A stretch of DNA of 64,000 nucleotides. Origin: Mycobacterium sp. (GTDB lineage Bacteria; Actinomycetota; Actinomycetes; Mycobacteriales; Mycobacteriaceae). Positions 28,096-38,047 of the stretch are shown here, one piece after another. The notes beneath the pieces were generated by a model, which was not told the DNA's origin, did not search any database, and was given only the letters and a program-made list of their open reading frames with translations. Location of the stretch: assembly GCA_020438845.1 (NCBI GenBank), contig JAGQTV010000072.1, positions 1 through 64,000 of the forward strand, read 5' to 3'. The first letter of the stretch is position 1. Every line of letters starts with the position of its first letter. A program made the translations under genes and the position numbers.

Positions 28096-28362
28096 ATGAG
28101 GAGCTTGGCAATCCTGGTTGGATCCGCAATCACCGCAGGTTCGTTGATCTTCGCGGGACCGGCGTTGGCCTCCCCTCCCAGCGCCGATCCGAGTGCCGCC
28201 GCAGCTGCTGCAGACGCATCCGGCGGCATCGGCAAGATCGGCCTCCAAGCTTGCGCGATGACGGTGGTGCACACCCAGGACGATGACCGTGGCATCGACG
28301 GAGCGAAGGTCGACAAGAGCGGTTTCCAACGCGATGACACCGCGGCGCCGGCCAGCCACTGA
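28096..28362 (+). CDS. Small exported protein
   Basis: 88 aa. Signal peptide MRSLAILVGSAITAGSLIFAG ending PALA, then an Ala-rich spacer and a mature part with one Cys (LQACAMTVVHTQDDDRG). ATG 28096 is chosen because GAGAAGGG lies about 10 bp upstream; an in-frame ATG at 28072 would lengthen the n-region. No family recognised. Confidence 0.62.
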   Translation: MRSLAILVGSAITAGSLIFAGPALASPPSADPSAAAAAADASGGIGKIGLQACAMTVVHTQDDDRGIDGAKVDKSGFQRDDTAAPASH

Positions 28363-28374
28363 TCACGCTGGCCC

Positions 28375-28402
28375 TCCCGCCCAAACCCACAAACGGGCGG
28401 GA
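28375..28402 (+). terminator. Possible terminator hairpin
   Basis: TCCCGCCC (28375-28382) and GGGCGGGA (28395-28402), 12-nt loop, no T-run. It lies 12 bp after the exported gene's stop and before a convergent gene. The sequence also resembles one at 58009-58047 in inverse orientation. Confidence 0.4.
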
Positions 28403-28448
28403 AAGCACGGGTAGAAATCGCCATTTCGCCGATCTGGCGAAAGTTCTT

Positions 28449-28781
28449 TCAGTGCTGCCCAGGCGGCGCGAACGACCAGTTGTCGGGATTCTTCGGCGAG
28501 TACACCACCGGGATGAGCTGTCCCATGGTGGGCCAGTCCGCGCCGTCGACAGCCATCCGCTGGTACACCACATGCTCGTTGACCGTCGGGCCGTTGATCA
28601 CGCCGCTGATGGTGACGAACTGCTGGCCGGGGACGTCCTGACGTGGGCTGACCCCGGTGATCAACAAAGTCCCCGGGACCGCCTCGCCACGGGGACCGCG
28701 GCGCATCAGCCGCGGCCCCACGATGAGTGCCAGGGCACCGAGGATCAGTACCAAAGCCGCGAATTCGAACATGCGACCCAT
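28449..28781 (-). CDS. Small membrane-anchored protein, unknown
   Basis: 110 aa. One N-terminal helix (FEFAALVLILGALALIVGP) followed by a beta-rich domain: GTLLITGVSPRQDVPGQQFV, ISGVINGPTVNEHVVYQR and PVVYSPKNPDNW. Similar short proteins occur in mycobacteria without known role. ATG 28781; an in-frame ATG at 28772 is also possible. Diverges from the phosphatase gene by 44 bp. Confidence 0.65.
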   Translation of the reverse strand: MGRMFEFAALVLILGALALIVGPRLMRRGPRGEAVPGTLLITGVSPRQDVPGQQFVTISGVINGPTVNEHVVYQRMAVDGADWPTMGQLIPVVYSPKNPDNWSFAPPGQH

Positions 28782-28825
28782 GGTAAGCGGAGCCCAACCG
28801 GATCCAAGGTGATAGGACTGCAGGA

Positions 28826-29611
28826 ATGACCGTGCAGGCCGATTTGAACCTCGCCCTCTCGCTCGCCGACGACGCCGACGCCATCAGCATGGCCCGTTTC
28901 GGCGCCCTTGATCTGCGGGTGGACACCAAACCCGACCTGACGCCCGTCACCGACGCCGATCAGGCGGTCGAGGCTGCTTTGCGCAGCATGCTGGCCCGCG
29001 AGCGCCCCGCGGACTCCATCTTCGGTGAGGAGTCCGGCGGGACCCCGACCCGCAGCGGCCGGCAGTGGGTCATCGACCCGATCGACGGCACCAAGAACTT
29101 CGTGCGCGGAGTTCCGGTGTGGGCCAGCCTGATTGCATTGCTGGAGGACGGGGTTCCCATTGTCGGGGCGGTGACCGCACCGGCGTTGAACCGACGCTGG
29201 TGGGCCGGCCGCGGACTGGGCGCCCACGCTGCGGTGGGCGACGGTCCCCCGCGGCGGCTGTCAGTGTCCGCGGTCGCTGATGTGAGTTCGGCCAGCCTGT
29301 CGTTCTCCGAACTGGCGGGATGGGCCGAGGCGGGCCGCCGCGACAGGTTTCTCGACCTCATCGACGCGGTATGGCGCACGCGCGGCTACGGCGACTTCTA
29401 CTCCTACTGCCTGGTCGCCGAGGGCGCGGTCGACATCGCCACCGAACCGGAGGTCAAGCTGTGGGACCTCGCTGCACTGGACGTCCTGGTGCGCGAAGCA
29501 GGTGGCTCGTTCACCAGCCTCGACGGCGAACCCGGACCGCACGGCGGCAGCGCAGTGGCCACCAACGGTCTGCTGCACGGCGCGGTTCTCGAACGACTCG
29601 CCGTTATGTGA
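28826..29611 (+). CDS. hisN: Histidinol-phosphatase (inositol monophosphatase family)
   Basis: 261 aa Mg-dependent phosphatase. Metal ligands in SIFGEESGG (about 69-73) and [15 protein letters not shown] (about 81-95), and the C-terminal [17 protein letters not shown]. Corresponds by position and sequence type to M. tuberculosis Rv3137, assigned to the penultimate step of histidine synthesis; the broader family also removes phosphate from inositol phosphates. ATG 28826 with GCAGGA just upstream. Confidence 0.85.
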   Translation: MTVQADLNLALSLADDADAISMARFGALDLRVDTKPDLTPVTDADQAVEAALRSMLARERPADSIFGEESGGTPTRSGRQWVIDPIDGTKNFVRGVPVWASLIALLEDGVPIVGAVTAPALNRRWWAGRGLGAHAAVGDGPPRRLSVSAVADVSSASLSFSELAGWAEAGRRDRFLDLIDAVWRTRGYGDFYSYCLVAEGAVDIATEPEVKLWDLAALDVLVREAGGSFTSLDGEPGPHGGSAVATNGLLHGAVLERLAVM

Positions 29612-29629
29612 GTTTCGCCACGATCACAT

Positions 29630-29651
29630 TATCTTACTCTGGAGTAAGATA
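29630..29651 (+). promoter_or_regulatory. Perfect 22-bp palindrome upstream of fadE24
   Basis: Arms TATCTTACTC (29630-29639) and GAGTAAGATA (29642-29651) separated by TG; every arm base pairs. It ends 43 bp before the fadE24 ATG. Size and symmetry fit a TetR-family operator controlling fadE24-fadE23. A TAAGAT inside the right arm could be a -10 element, so binding would block transcription. Confidence 0.68.
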
Positions 29652-29694
29652 CTGTTCGGGCAGTTCAGCCCAAGCCCACAGCGAGGCAGCCGCC

Positions 29695-31089
29695 ATGACA
29701 AACACCCTTCCGGCCCGCAGCGCCTCTCGCCCGAGCGCCCACTCCCGCGACAGCGCCGTCGGCCAGCACCATTTCAAGCGATCGGTGATCGACATCGGGA
29801 TGGGTCTGCTCACCCCGCTATTGGGCCAGGAATTCCTGGACCGGCACCACCTGCGCGATCCGCTGAACAAGGCGCTGAAATTCGGGGTGAAGCAGGGATT
29901 CTCCGCCGCCGGCGCGTCGACTCGGCAGTTCAAGAAGATCCAGAGAGCCGGCAAGGCGCCGGCCCGACTAGCCCCGAGCTCGGCCGGCTATTTCGACCTC
30001 ACCCCCGACGACGACCAGCAGATGATCGTCGAGACGGTCAGCGATTTCGCCGAGGAGATTCTCCGCCCCGCCGCACGAGCCGCCGACCAGGCGGCCACCT
30101 ATCCCCCCCTGCTGATGGCCAAAGCCGCCGAACTCGGCATCACCGCCATCAAGGTCCCGGAAAGTTTCGACGGCATCGCCGAAAGCCGCACCACCGTGAC
30201 CCAGGCACTGGTCGCCGAAGCGCTGGCCTATGGCGATATGGGCCTTGCGCTGCCGATCCTGGCCCCCGGTGGCGTGGCTTCGGCGTTGACCCACTGGGGT
30301 AGCGCAGACCAGCAGGCGACCTACCTCAAGGAGTTCAGCGGCGACAACGTCCCGCAGGCCTGCGTCGCGATCGTCGAACCGCATCCCCTGTTCGATCCGA
30401 CCTCCCTGCGGACCACCGCTGTGCGCACACCCAGCGGCTACCGACTGGACGGCGTGAAGTCGTTGGTGCCGGCGGCAGCCGATGCCGAATTGTTCATCGT
30501 CGCAGCACAACTCAACGGCAAGCCGACGCTGTTCATCGTCGAGGCGTCCGCGCCGGGCCTGAGCGTCAAAGCCGATCCCAGCATGGGGATCCGCTCCGCG
30601 GCGCTCGGCCAGGTCGAATTGAACAAGGTTTCGGTGCCCACGACGGCCCGGCTCGGCGAGGACGACGCAGACTTTGCCCGCGACTATTCCGAGGCAATTG
30701 CCCTGTCTCGACTGGGCTGGGCCGCGCTGGCCGTCGGCACCTCCCACGCGGTTCTGGATTACGTGATTCCCTACGTCAAAGAGCGCGAGGCCTTCGGCGA
30801 GCCGATCGCGCGACGACAGGCGGTGGCGTTCATGTGCGCCAACATCGCCATCGAACTCGACGGACTGCGACTCCTCACCTGGCGCGGAGCCGCGCGGGCA
30901 GACCAGGGGCTGCCGTTCGCTCGCGAGGCTGCGCTGGCCAAGAGACTGGGCACCGAGAAGAGCATGCAGATAGGCCTGGACGGCGTGCAGCTGCTCGGCG
31001 GACACGGCTACACCAAGGAACACCCGGTCGAGCGATGGTATCGCGACCTGCGAGCTCTCGGCGTCGCCGAGGGCGTCGTCGTTCTCTGA
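29695..31089 (+). CDS. fadE24: Acyl-CoA dehydrogenase, FadE24-like
   Basis: 464 aa. An N-terminal extension of about 95 residues (as in M. tuberculosis FadE24, 468 aa) precedes the dehydrogenase fold. Seen: AAELGITAIKVPESFDG, the FAD/substrate loop region CVAIVEPHPLFDPTSL, LSRLGWAALAVGTSHAVLDYV and GLDGVQLLGGHGYTKEHPVERWYRD. The C-terminal catalytic segment is degenerate (AEGVVVL), so this may be the partner subunit in an alpha2beta2 complex with the next gene, as known for other mycobacterial FadE pairs (inference). ATG 29695, behind the palindromic operator. Confidence 0.85.
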   Translation: MTNTLPARSASRPSAHSRDSAVGQHHFKRSVIDIGMGLLTPLLGQEFLDRHHLRDPLNKALKFGVKQGFSAAGASTRQFKKIQRAGKAPARLAPSSAGYFDLTPDDDQQMIVETVSDFAEEILRPAARAADQAATYPPLLMAKAAELGITAIKVPESFDGIAESRTTVTQALVAEALAYGDMGLALPILAPGGVASALTHWGSADQQATYLKEFSGDNVPQACVAIVEPHPLFDPTSLRTTAVRTPSGYRLDGVKSLVPAAADAELFIVAAQLNGKPTLFIVEASAPGLSVKADPSMGIRSAALGQVELNKVSVPTTARLGEDDADFARDYSEAIALSRLGWAALAVGTSHAVLDYVIPYVKEREAFGEPIARRQAVAFMCANIAIELDGLRLLTWRGAARADQGLPFAREAALAKRLGTEKSMQIGLDGVQLLGGHGYTKEHPVERWYRDLRALGVAEGVVVL

Positions 31090-31118
31090 CCCGGCCACCG
31101 ACCTACGAAAGAGCTTTG

Positions 31119-32333
31119 ATGGCAATCAATCTGGAACTCCCCCGCAAGCTCGAGGCCGTTATAGACATGGCCCACAAGGGAGCCGCGGAGATCCTGCGTC
31201 CGATCTCACGCAAGTACGACCTCAACGAGCATGCTTTCCCGGTGGAATTGGAAACGGTCTCGACTTTGTTCGAGGGCATCACGGCTGCCAAGACCGTCTC
31301 TTTCGCGGGTACCGAAGCGTTCCGCGACAGCGATGAGGGCCCGACGGGAAATATCAACGGTGCCAACATGTCCGCACTGGTCAATGCGGCCGAGATCGCC
31401 TGGGGCGATGTTGCGCTGCTGCTGTCGGTTCCACGTCAGGGTTTGGGTAACGCCGCCATCTCCGGGGTCGCCACCGACGAACAAGTCGCCCGGCTGGGCA
31501 AGGGTGTGTGGGCGGCGATGGCCATCACCGAACCGTCCTTCGGGTCCGATTCCGCGGCGGTATCCACGACGGCGGTACTCGATGGAGATGACTACGTCAT
31601 CAACGGCGAAAAGATCTACGTCACCGCCGGATCCAGGGCGTCCCACATCGTCGTGTGGGCCACCTTGGACAAGTCCAAGGGCCGGGCGGCCATCAAGTCG
31701 TTCATCGTGCCGCGCGATTACCCGGGCGTCACCGTCGAGCGCCTCGAGCACAAACTCGGCATCAAGGCCTCCGATACCGCGGCGATCCGCTTCGACAACG
31801 TGCGCATCCCGAAGGAAAACCTGCTCGGCAGCCCCGAGATTCGGGTGGAGAAGGGCTTCGCTGGGGTTATGGAAACCTTCGACAACACCCGGCCCATCGT
31901 GGCCGGGATGGCCGTCGGAGTCGCCCGCGCTGCTCTGGAGGAGCTACGCCGGATCCTCACCGAGGCGGGCATCGAGATCTCCTACGACAAGCCGGCCCAT
32001 GCCCAGAGCGCCGCAGCAGCGGAGTTCCTGCGGATGGAGGCCGACTGGGAGGCCGGTTACCTGCTGACCCTGCGCTCAGCCTGGCAGGCCGACAACTCCA
32101 TCCCGAACTCCAAAGAGGCCTCGATGGGCAAGGCCAAGGCCGCCCGGGTCGGCAGCGACATCACCCTGAAGGCCGTCGAAATGGCCGGGACGACAGGCTA
32201 TTCCGAGCAGACGCTGCTGGAGAAGTGGGCGCGGGATTCCAAGATCCTCGACATTTTTGAGGGCACTCAGCAGATTCAGCTACTCGTGATCGCCCGGCGG
32301 CTTCTGGGGCTGACGTCGGCCGAACTGAAGTAA
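31119..32333 (+). CDS. fadE23: Acyl-CoA dehydrogenase, FadE23-like
   Basis: 404 aa. Oxidises acyl-CoA with FAD, passing electrons to ETF. Seen: MAITEPSFGSDSAAVSTTA, VINGEKIYVTAGSRASHIVV, AIRFDNVRIPKENLLG and the C-terminal MAGTTGYSEQTLLEKWARD with IFEGTQQIQLLVIARRLLG, which holds the catalytic Glu. ATG 31119 with GAAAGAG upstream, 29 bp after fadE24: one operon, with the same order as Rv3139-Rv3140. Ends at a strong bidirectional terminator. Confidence 0.88.
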   Translation: MAINLELPRKLEAVIDMAHKGAAEILRPISRKYDLNEHAFPVELETVSTLFEGITAAKTVSFAGTEAFRDSDEGPTGNINGANMSALVNAAEIAWGDVALLLSVPRQGLGNAAISGVATDEQVARLGKGVWAAMAITEPSFGSDSAAVSTTAVLDGDDYVINGEKIYVTAGSRASHIVVWATLDKSKGRAAIKSFIVPRDYPGVTVERLEHKLGIKASDTAAIRFDNVRIPKENLLGSPEIRVEKGFAGVMETFDNTRPIVAGMAVGVARAALEELRRILTEAGIEISYDKPAHAQSAAAAEFLRMEADWEAGYLLTLRSAWQADNSIPNSKEASMGKAKAARVGSDITLKAVEMAGTTGYSEQTLLEKWARDSKILDIFEGTQQIQLLVIARRLLGLTSAELK

Positions 32334-32364
32334 CCACCCTCATCGCACGCTCAACGCAAAGAGA

Positions 32365-32397
32365 AGCGGGCCGTCAGCATCATGCTGACGGCCCGCT
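32365..32397. terminator. Bidirectional terminator between fadE23 and antigen 85 gene
   Basis: AGCGGGCCGTCAGCAT (32365-32380) is the exact reverse complement of 32382-32397, followed by TTTCT. It separates convergent genes and can serve both. Confidence 0.82.
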
Positions 32398-32410
32398 TTC
32401 TATCGCTGAA

Positions 32411-33388
<978 letters not shown>

Positions 33389-33893
33389 CTATCCACCCAG
33401 CTTTCTTAATTTCCCCCGGGTATCCCTCGATGAACCCGGGCATTGGGGATGCAGCATTGGGGATGCAGCACCGGAATGCAGCACTGAGTAAAACATGTGT
33501 CGCGTCGCATACGGAACTTAAACCCGTTATCGGGTCGTGATCCACCCTTGCCAACGGTCTCTACAAAAACTAATATCACTTTCAGTTTTGTGGCCGGAGC
33601 GCCTCGGGAGTCCCATGGAATCCTTCGCCTACCTGCGCGAATGCGCCAGACCACCATAGCCCCACACCGATGTGGGGTTCGCAACGACGAAGAGAGAGGC
33701 AGAAGAGGGTTCACCGGCCGAGCTGCAAAGTTGTTCCGGCGTTACCAACTCGAGGCACTACCGCTCCTCACCGATCCTCACCGATCCTCACCGACCAACT
33801 CACCCCCGCCGACGCCAGCGGTAGCCCGCTGCGACCGTTCTCCACTGCGAACTGCAGGATTGGTCGCACCGAGGAAATGCCGTTCTAAGGAGA
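33389..33893. other. Intergenic region, 505 bp
   Basis: Contains two 14-bp units GCATTGGGGATGCA at 33440-33453 and 33454-33467 in the antigen 85 leader, a near-consensus promoter at 33548-33576 with an overlapping inverted repeat, and three 10-bp CCTCACCGAT-type units at 33766-33795. The frame of the CoA-transferase stays open through part of it but without recognisable domain sequence. Confidence 0.55.
33548..33576 (+). promoter_or_regulatory. Strong sigma-70-like promoter for the CoA-transferase operon
   Basis: TTGCCA (33548-33553), 17-bp spacer, TAATAT (33571-33576), about 310 bp upstream of the operon's first ATG. An inverted repeat AAAACT (33566-33571) / AGTTTT (33584-33589) overlaps the -10, a natural site for the TetR regulator encoded in the operon. 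Confidence 0.5.
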
Positions 33894-35272
33894 TGCGCGA
33901 AATTCCCGATGCAGACACTTCTCACCCCGGACTCGAGCAGTCGCAGACGTTGGCACCGGGGATCAGACCCGGCGGGCAGGAGCGAAGCGACACGGGGATC
34001 AGACCCGGCGGGCAGGAGCGAAGCGACACGGGGATCAGACCCGGCGGGCAGGAGCGAAGCGACACGGGGATCAGACCCGGCGCGCTGGACGGTGTCCGCG
34101 TCGTCGAGGTCGGGACTCTGATCTCCGGCCCGTTCGCCAGCCGACTCCTCGGCGACATGGGCGCCGAGGTCATCAAAATCGAACCGCCCGGCTCCCCCGA
34201 CCCGGTGCGCACCTGGGGGCAAGCCGAACTGGACGGGCAGCACTTCTTCTGGACAGTGCATGCGCGCAATAAGAAGTGCGTCACGCTCAACCTGCGTGAA
34301 CCGCGCGGCCGGGACATGTTCCTCGCACTCGTCGATCGCTCCGACATCGTGGTGGAGAACTTTCGGCCCGGCACACTGGAGAAATGGAACCTCGGCTACG
34401 ACGTTCTACGGAAACGTAACCCTGGGCTCATCCTGGTCCGGGTGTCCGGCTACGGCCAGACCGGACCGGACGCCGGCAAGGCCGGCTACGCGTCGGTGGC
34501 CGAAGCGGTGTCCGGGTTACGCCACATGAATGGCTTCCCCGAGGGGCCGCCACCGCGGCTGGCACTGTCTCTGGGGGACACCCTTGCGGGGATGTTCGCC
34601 GCCCAGGGCGCATTGGCCGCACTGTATCGGCGCAGCGTCACGGGCGAGGGCCAAGTGGTCGACGCCGCGCTGACCGAGGCCTGCCTGGCGGTTCAGGAGT
34701 CCACCATCCCCGACTACGACGTCGGCGGTGTCGTACGAGGGCCGTCCGGGACCCGATTGGAAGGGATAGCGCCGTCGAACATCTACCGCAGCGCCGACGG
34801 CAGTTGGGTGGTGGTGGCGGCCAACCAGGACACCGTGTTCCGGCGACTGTGCCAGGCGATGGGGCAACCCGAACTGGCCGAGGATCCGCGCTTCGTCGAC
34901 CACGGTTCCCGCGGACGCAACCAGGACGAACTGGACGTCATCATCGGGGGCTGGGCCGCTGCCCGTCAGCCTCAAGACATCATCGACACCCTCAGCGCTG
35001 CCGGGGTGATCGCCGGACCGATCAACACGGTCGCCGAGGTGGTGACCGACCCGCAGTTCCGAGCCCGCGGCATGCTGGTCGAACATTTCGATGAGCGCAT
35101 CGGCCGAAACGTCCTGGGTCCGGGCGTCGTTCCGGTGCTGTCTGCGACCCCGGGCGGGGTACGCAATGCCGGCCCGGCCCGGCCCGGCCAGCACAACAAC
35201 GAGATTTATGGCGAACTATTAGGCCTGAAACACGACGAACTGGCCACCTTGGCCCAACAGGGAGTGATATGA
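33894..35272 (+). CDS. CaiB/BaiF family (type III) CoA-transferase
   Basis: 459 aa. Moves CoA between carboxylic acids. The domain proper begins at GALDGVRVVEVGTLISGPFA (about residue 63); the catalytic Asp lies in LALSLGDTLAGMFAAQGAL, followed by YRRSVTGEGQVVDAAL. The preceding N-terminus contains three in-frame 12-residue repeats (GIRPGGQERSDT) from a 36-bp minisatellite, unusual for the family. ATG 33894 has TAAGGAG immediately in front, an odd zero spacing, so the true start is uncertain; a later start past the repeats is possible. First gene of the catabolic operon, coupled to the lyase by ATGA. Confidence 0.82.
33958..34083 (+). repeat. 36-bp minisatellite, three and a half units
   Basis: Identical 36-bp units at 33958-33993, 33994-34029 and 34030-34065 with a partial unit to 34083. 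Each is 12 codons, so the frame is kept whatever the copy number. The inner GGCAGGAGCGAAGCGACAC looks like a dispersed mycobacterial repeat. Confidence 0.92.
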
Positions 35273-36174
35273 GCACGCTGCCGAAACACGTCACGATCCG
35301 CGAGGTCGCTCTGCGGGACGGACTGCAGATCGAGACTCCGATCCCGTTGTCCGCCAAGCTCGAACTCCTGGCCGCGATTGCCGCCACCGGAGTGCGCGAG
35401 GTGGAGGCCACCGCGTTCGTCTCGCCCTCAAAGGTGCCGGCGATGGCCGACGCACCTGAGTTGGCCGAACACTTGGGCGCCTACCCAGACATCGAATTCT
35501 CCGCCCTGGTCGCCAGCCCCAACGGTGCGCATCGCGCCATCGCCGCGGGATTCCGTTCGGTGGAGTACGTGGTGTCCGCCTCCGACGGGCATAGCCGCGC
35601 CAACGTGGGCCGCAGCAGTGCCGAGGCCAGCGCACAGATCGCCGACATTGTGGCGATTGCCCACGATGCCGCCGTCGGCGTCGAAGTCATCATCTCCACC
35701 TCGTGGGACTGCCCGTTCGACGGGCCGACGGATCCTCAGCGAGTACTCGATGTCGTCGACGCCGCGTGTGGCTACGGCGCCGACCGGATCGCGATCGCCG
35801 ACACCATCGGCACCGCTACCCCCGGCCGGGTCACGGACTTGGTCGAACAAGTCCTCCCCCGCGTCCACGGCCGGCCGTTGGGGGCGCACTTTCACAACAC
35901 CCGCGGCGTCGGACTGGCCAGCGCGTGGGCGGCCGTCAGCGCCGGGGTGACCCGGTTGGACTCCTCGATAGGCGGTCTCGGCGGGTGCCCGTTCGCCCCC
36001 GGGGCAAGCGGCAATATCGCCACGGAGGACTTGGTCTACTTGTTGCGGGACAGCGGCGTCGAGGTCGACGTCGATCTGACTGCTGCCATCGAGGCGGCGC
36101 GGGTAGCCCGGGAAGTCATCGGACACGACCTGCCCAGCGCGTTGCTGCGCGCTGGCGACCGGTCGCTGGGCTGA
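35269..36174 (+). CDS. Hydroxymethylglutaryl-CoA lyase-like protein
   Basis: 301 aa TIM-barrel lyase. VALRDGLQIE holds the catalytic Arg-Asp pair; AHFHNTRGVG gives the two metal His; the HMG-CoA lyase signature GLGGCPFAPGASGN contains the active-site Cys. It would cleave HMG-CoA or a related 3-hydroxy-3-methyl acyl-CoA to acetyl-CoA and a keto acid. ATGA overlap with the CoA-transferase shows tight coupling. Confidence 0.88.
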   Translation: MSTLPKHVTIREVALRDGLQIETPIPLSAKLELLAAIAATGVREVEATAFVSPSKVPAMADAPELAEHLGAYPDIEFSALVASPNGAHRAIAAGFRSVEYVVSASDGHSRANVGRSSAEASAQIADIVAIAHDAAVGVEVIISTSWDCPFDGPTDPQRVLDVVDAACGYGADRIAIADTIGTATPGRVTDLVEQVLPRVHGRPLGAHFHNTRGVGLASAWAAVSAGVTRLDSSIGGLGGCPFAPGASGNIATEDLVYLLRDSGVEVDVDLTAAIEAARVAREVIGHDLPSALLRAGDRSLG

Positions 36175-36176
36175 CG

Positions 36177-36809
36177 GTGACGGCTGAGCGCACGCTATCC
36201 ACCAAGGGCCGCCAGACTCGGCAGGCCATCGAGGAGTCCGCCCGAAACCTGTTTGCCCAGAGGGGCTTTCACGGTACCACGCTCACCGAAATCACCGCGG
36301 GCGCCGGTAGGTCCCCGGCAGTGTTCTACCGCTACTTCGAGGACAAGGTGGACCTTCTCGCCGCGTTGGCGGAGTCATTTCTTTCCGAGGTGAAGGACCG
36401 GGGTATGCAGGGCCCCGCAGACGACGACTTCTTCGTCGCGGTCGTCGCCTCCTACTGGCAGATGTTCAAGCAGCACATCGGCGTCATGGTTGCCGTCGAC
36501 CAACTCGCCGCCACCCAACCGCGGTTCGCCCACGTACAGAATGAGTTCCGCCGGTCGGGAATGGACATCATCAGCGCCTCGGTCCGTCAGGCTCAGGATC
36601 GGGGCCATGCACAAGGTCTGGACGCCGATCACACCGGGATGGCGATAGTGCTGTTGTTCGAACGCTTTACCACCGTGTGCCTGCGCTCCGACGCGACCGC
36701 CCTGGGCGTCGACATTTCCGATGACGCCGCCGTCACCACCCTGTCGACCATCTGGAAACGGACGTTGTACGGCACCGCCGAGGAACCGACGAACGCGGAG
36801 GACGACTAG
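36177..36809 (+). CDS. TetR family regulator
   Basis: 210 aa. N-terminal HTH (RQAIEESARNLFAQRGFHGT, TLTEITAGAGRSPAVFYRYF) followed by a helical ligand domain. GTG start at 36177, 2 bp after the lyase stop; its TAG overlaps the next start by one base. Embedded in the operon, it probably represses the promoter at 33548-33576 and responds to an acyl-CoA intermediate (inference). Confidence 0.87.
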   Translation: MTAERTLSTKGRQTRQAIEESARNLFAQRGFHGTTLTEITAGAGRSPAVFYRYFEDKVDLLAALAESFLSEVKDRGMQGPADDDFFVAVVASYWQMFKQHIGVMVAVDQLAATQPRFAHVQNEFRRSGMDIISASVRQAQDRGHAQGLDADHTGMAIVLLFERFTTVCLRSDATALGVDISDDAAVTTLSTIWKRTLYGTAEEPTNAEDD

Positions 36810-38047
36810 TGGATTTCACTCTGCCCGAACACCTTCCACCGCTCCTGGCCGATATGGACGCGTTCATCGAAGCCGAGATCCGGCCGCTGGAGCGCGAGCA
36901 CATGCAGTACTTCGACCGACGGCGCGAGTTCGCCCGAACCGATCTCGACAATGGAGGGGTTCCGCGCCGGGAGTGGGAAGATCTGCTCGGCGAGATGCGC
37001 CGCCGCGCTGATGCCGCCGGTTGGTTGCGCTTCGGCCTGCCGGCGAAGTTCGGCGGTCGTGACGGCACCAACCTCGACATGGCGGTGATCCGGGAGCATT
37101 TGGCGCACAAGGGACTCGGGCTGCATAACGATCTGCAGGACGAGTCTTCGATAGTTGGCAACTTCCCGCAGGTCATCATGATGGACCGGTTCGGCACCGA
37201 ACAGCAGAAGCAGCAGTGGATCGAGGCCATGCTCACCGGCGCGCGTTCCATGGCCTTCGGCCTCACCGAACCCGACCACGGCAGCGACGCCACCTGGCTG
37301 GAGACCACTGCTCGCCTCGAGGGAGACCAGTGGGTCATCAATGGCTCCAAACGCTGGAACACCGGCGTGCACCGAGCCACCCATGACCTGGTGTTCGCCC
37401 GAACTTCCGGATCACCGGGTCAGGCACAGGGCATCACCGCGTTTCTCGTGCCCTGCGATACAGCGGGTTTCGACGTGCCCTACTACTGGTGGACCTTCAA
37501 CATGCCCAGCGACCATGGCGAGGTCGTGTTGCGCGACGTCCGAATTCCCGCCGACGCAGTGCTCGGCGAGGTTGATCAGGGGCTCGCAGTGGCCCAGACT
37601 TTCCTGCACGAGAACCGGATCCGGCAGGCCGCCAGCAGCCTGGGCGCAGCCCAGTATTGCATCGACCGCGCAGTCCAGTACGCGAGGCAGCGGGTGACAT
37701 TCGGCAAGCCCCTGGCCGTCAACCAAGCGGTTCAGTGGCCCCTGGTGGAACTGCAGACCGAGGCTCAGATGGTCCGTCTGCTGGTTTACTACGCCGCCTG
37801 CGAACTGGACCGTAACCATCATCTGGAGGTCTCCGACAAGGTGTCGATGGCCAACTATCGCGCCAACCGGTTGGTCTGCGAAGCCGCCGACAGAGCGATG
37901 CAGGTCCACGGCGGTGTCGGCTACAGCCGCCACGAGCCCTTCGAACACATTTACCGCCACCACCGCCGTTACCGCATCACCGAAGGCGCCGAGGAGATCC
38001 AGATTCGCCGGGTCGCCCAGCGGATGTTCAAGTTCGGCCGTGCGTGA
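36809..38047 (+). CDS. Acyl-CoA dehydrogenase, ACAD10/11-like
   Basis: 412 aa. Family landmarks: GLPAKFGGRDG, MAFGLTEPDHGSDATWLE (FAD and substrate loop), VINGSKRWNTG, and the C-terminal QVHGGVGYSRHEPFEHIYRH with RITEGAEEIQIRRVAQRMF holding Glu. The gene is immediately followed by an APH-like kinase, the two activities that are fused in vertebrate ACAD10 and ACAD11. GTG 36809 shares a base with the TetR stop. Probably acts on a 4-hydroxy or branched acyl-CoA after phosphorylation (inference). Confidence 0.85.
   Translation: MDFTLPEHLPPLLADMDAFIEAEIRPLEREHMQYFDRRREFARTDLDNGGVPRREWEDLLGEMRRRADAAGWLRFGLPAKFGGRDGTNLDMAVIREHLAHKGLGLHNDLQDESSIVGNFPQVIMMDRFGTEQQKQQWIEAMLTGARSMAFGLTEPDHGSDATWLETTARLEGDQWVINGSKRWNTGVHRATHDLVFARTSGSPGQAQGITAFLVPCDTAGFDVPYYWWTFNMPSDHGEVVLRDVRIPADAVLGEVDQGLAVAQTFLHENRIRQAASSLGAAQYCIDRAVQYARQRVTFGKPLAVNQAVQWPLVELQTEAQMVRLLVYYAACELDRNHHLEVSDKVSMANYRANRLVCEAADRAMQVHGGVGYSRHEPFEHIYRHHRRYRITEGAEEIQIRRVAQRMFKFGRA

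Noticed and set aside
33958-34083. Regular repeats considered as a CRISPR array
   Set aside because: Units are directly adjacent with no spacers and are in frame; no cas genes in the window.
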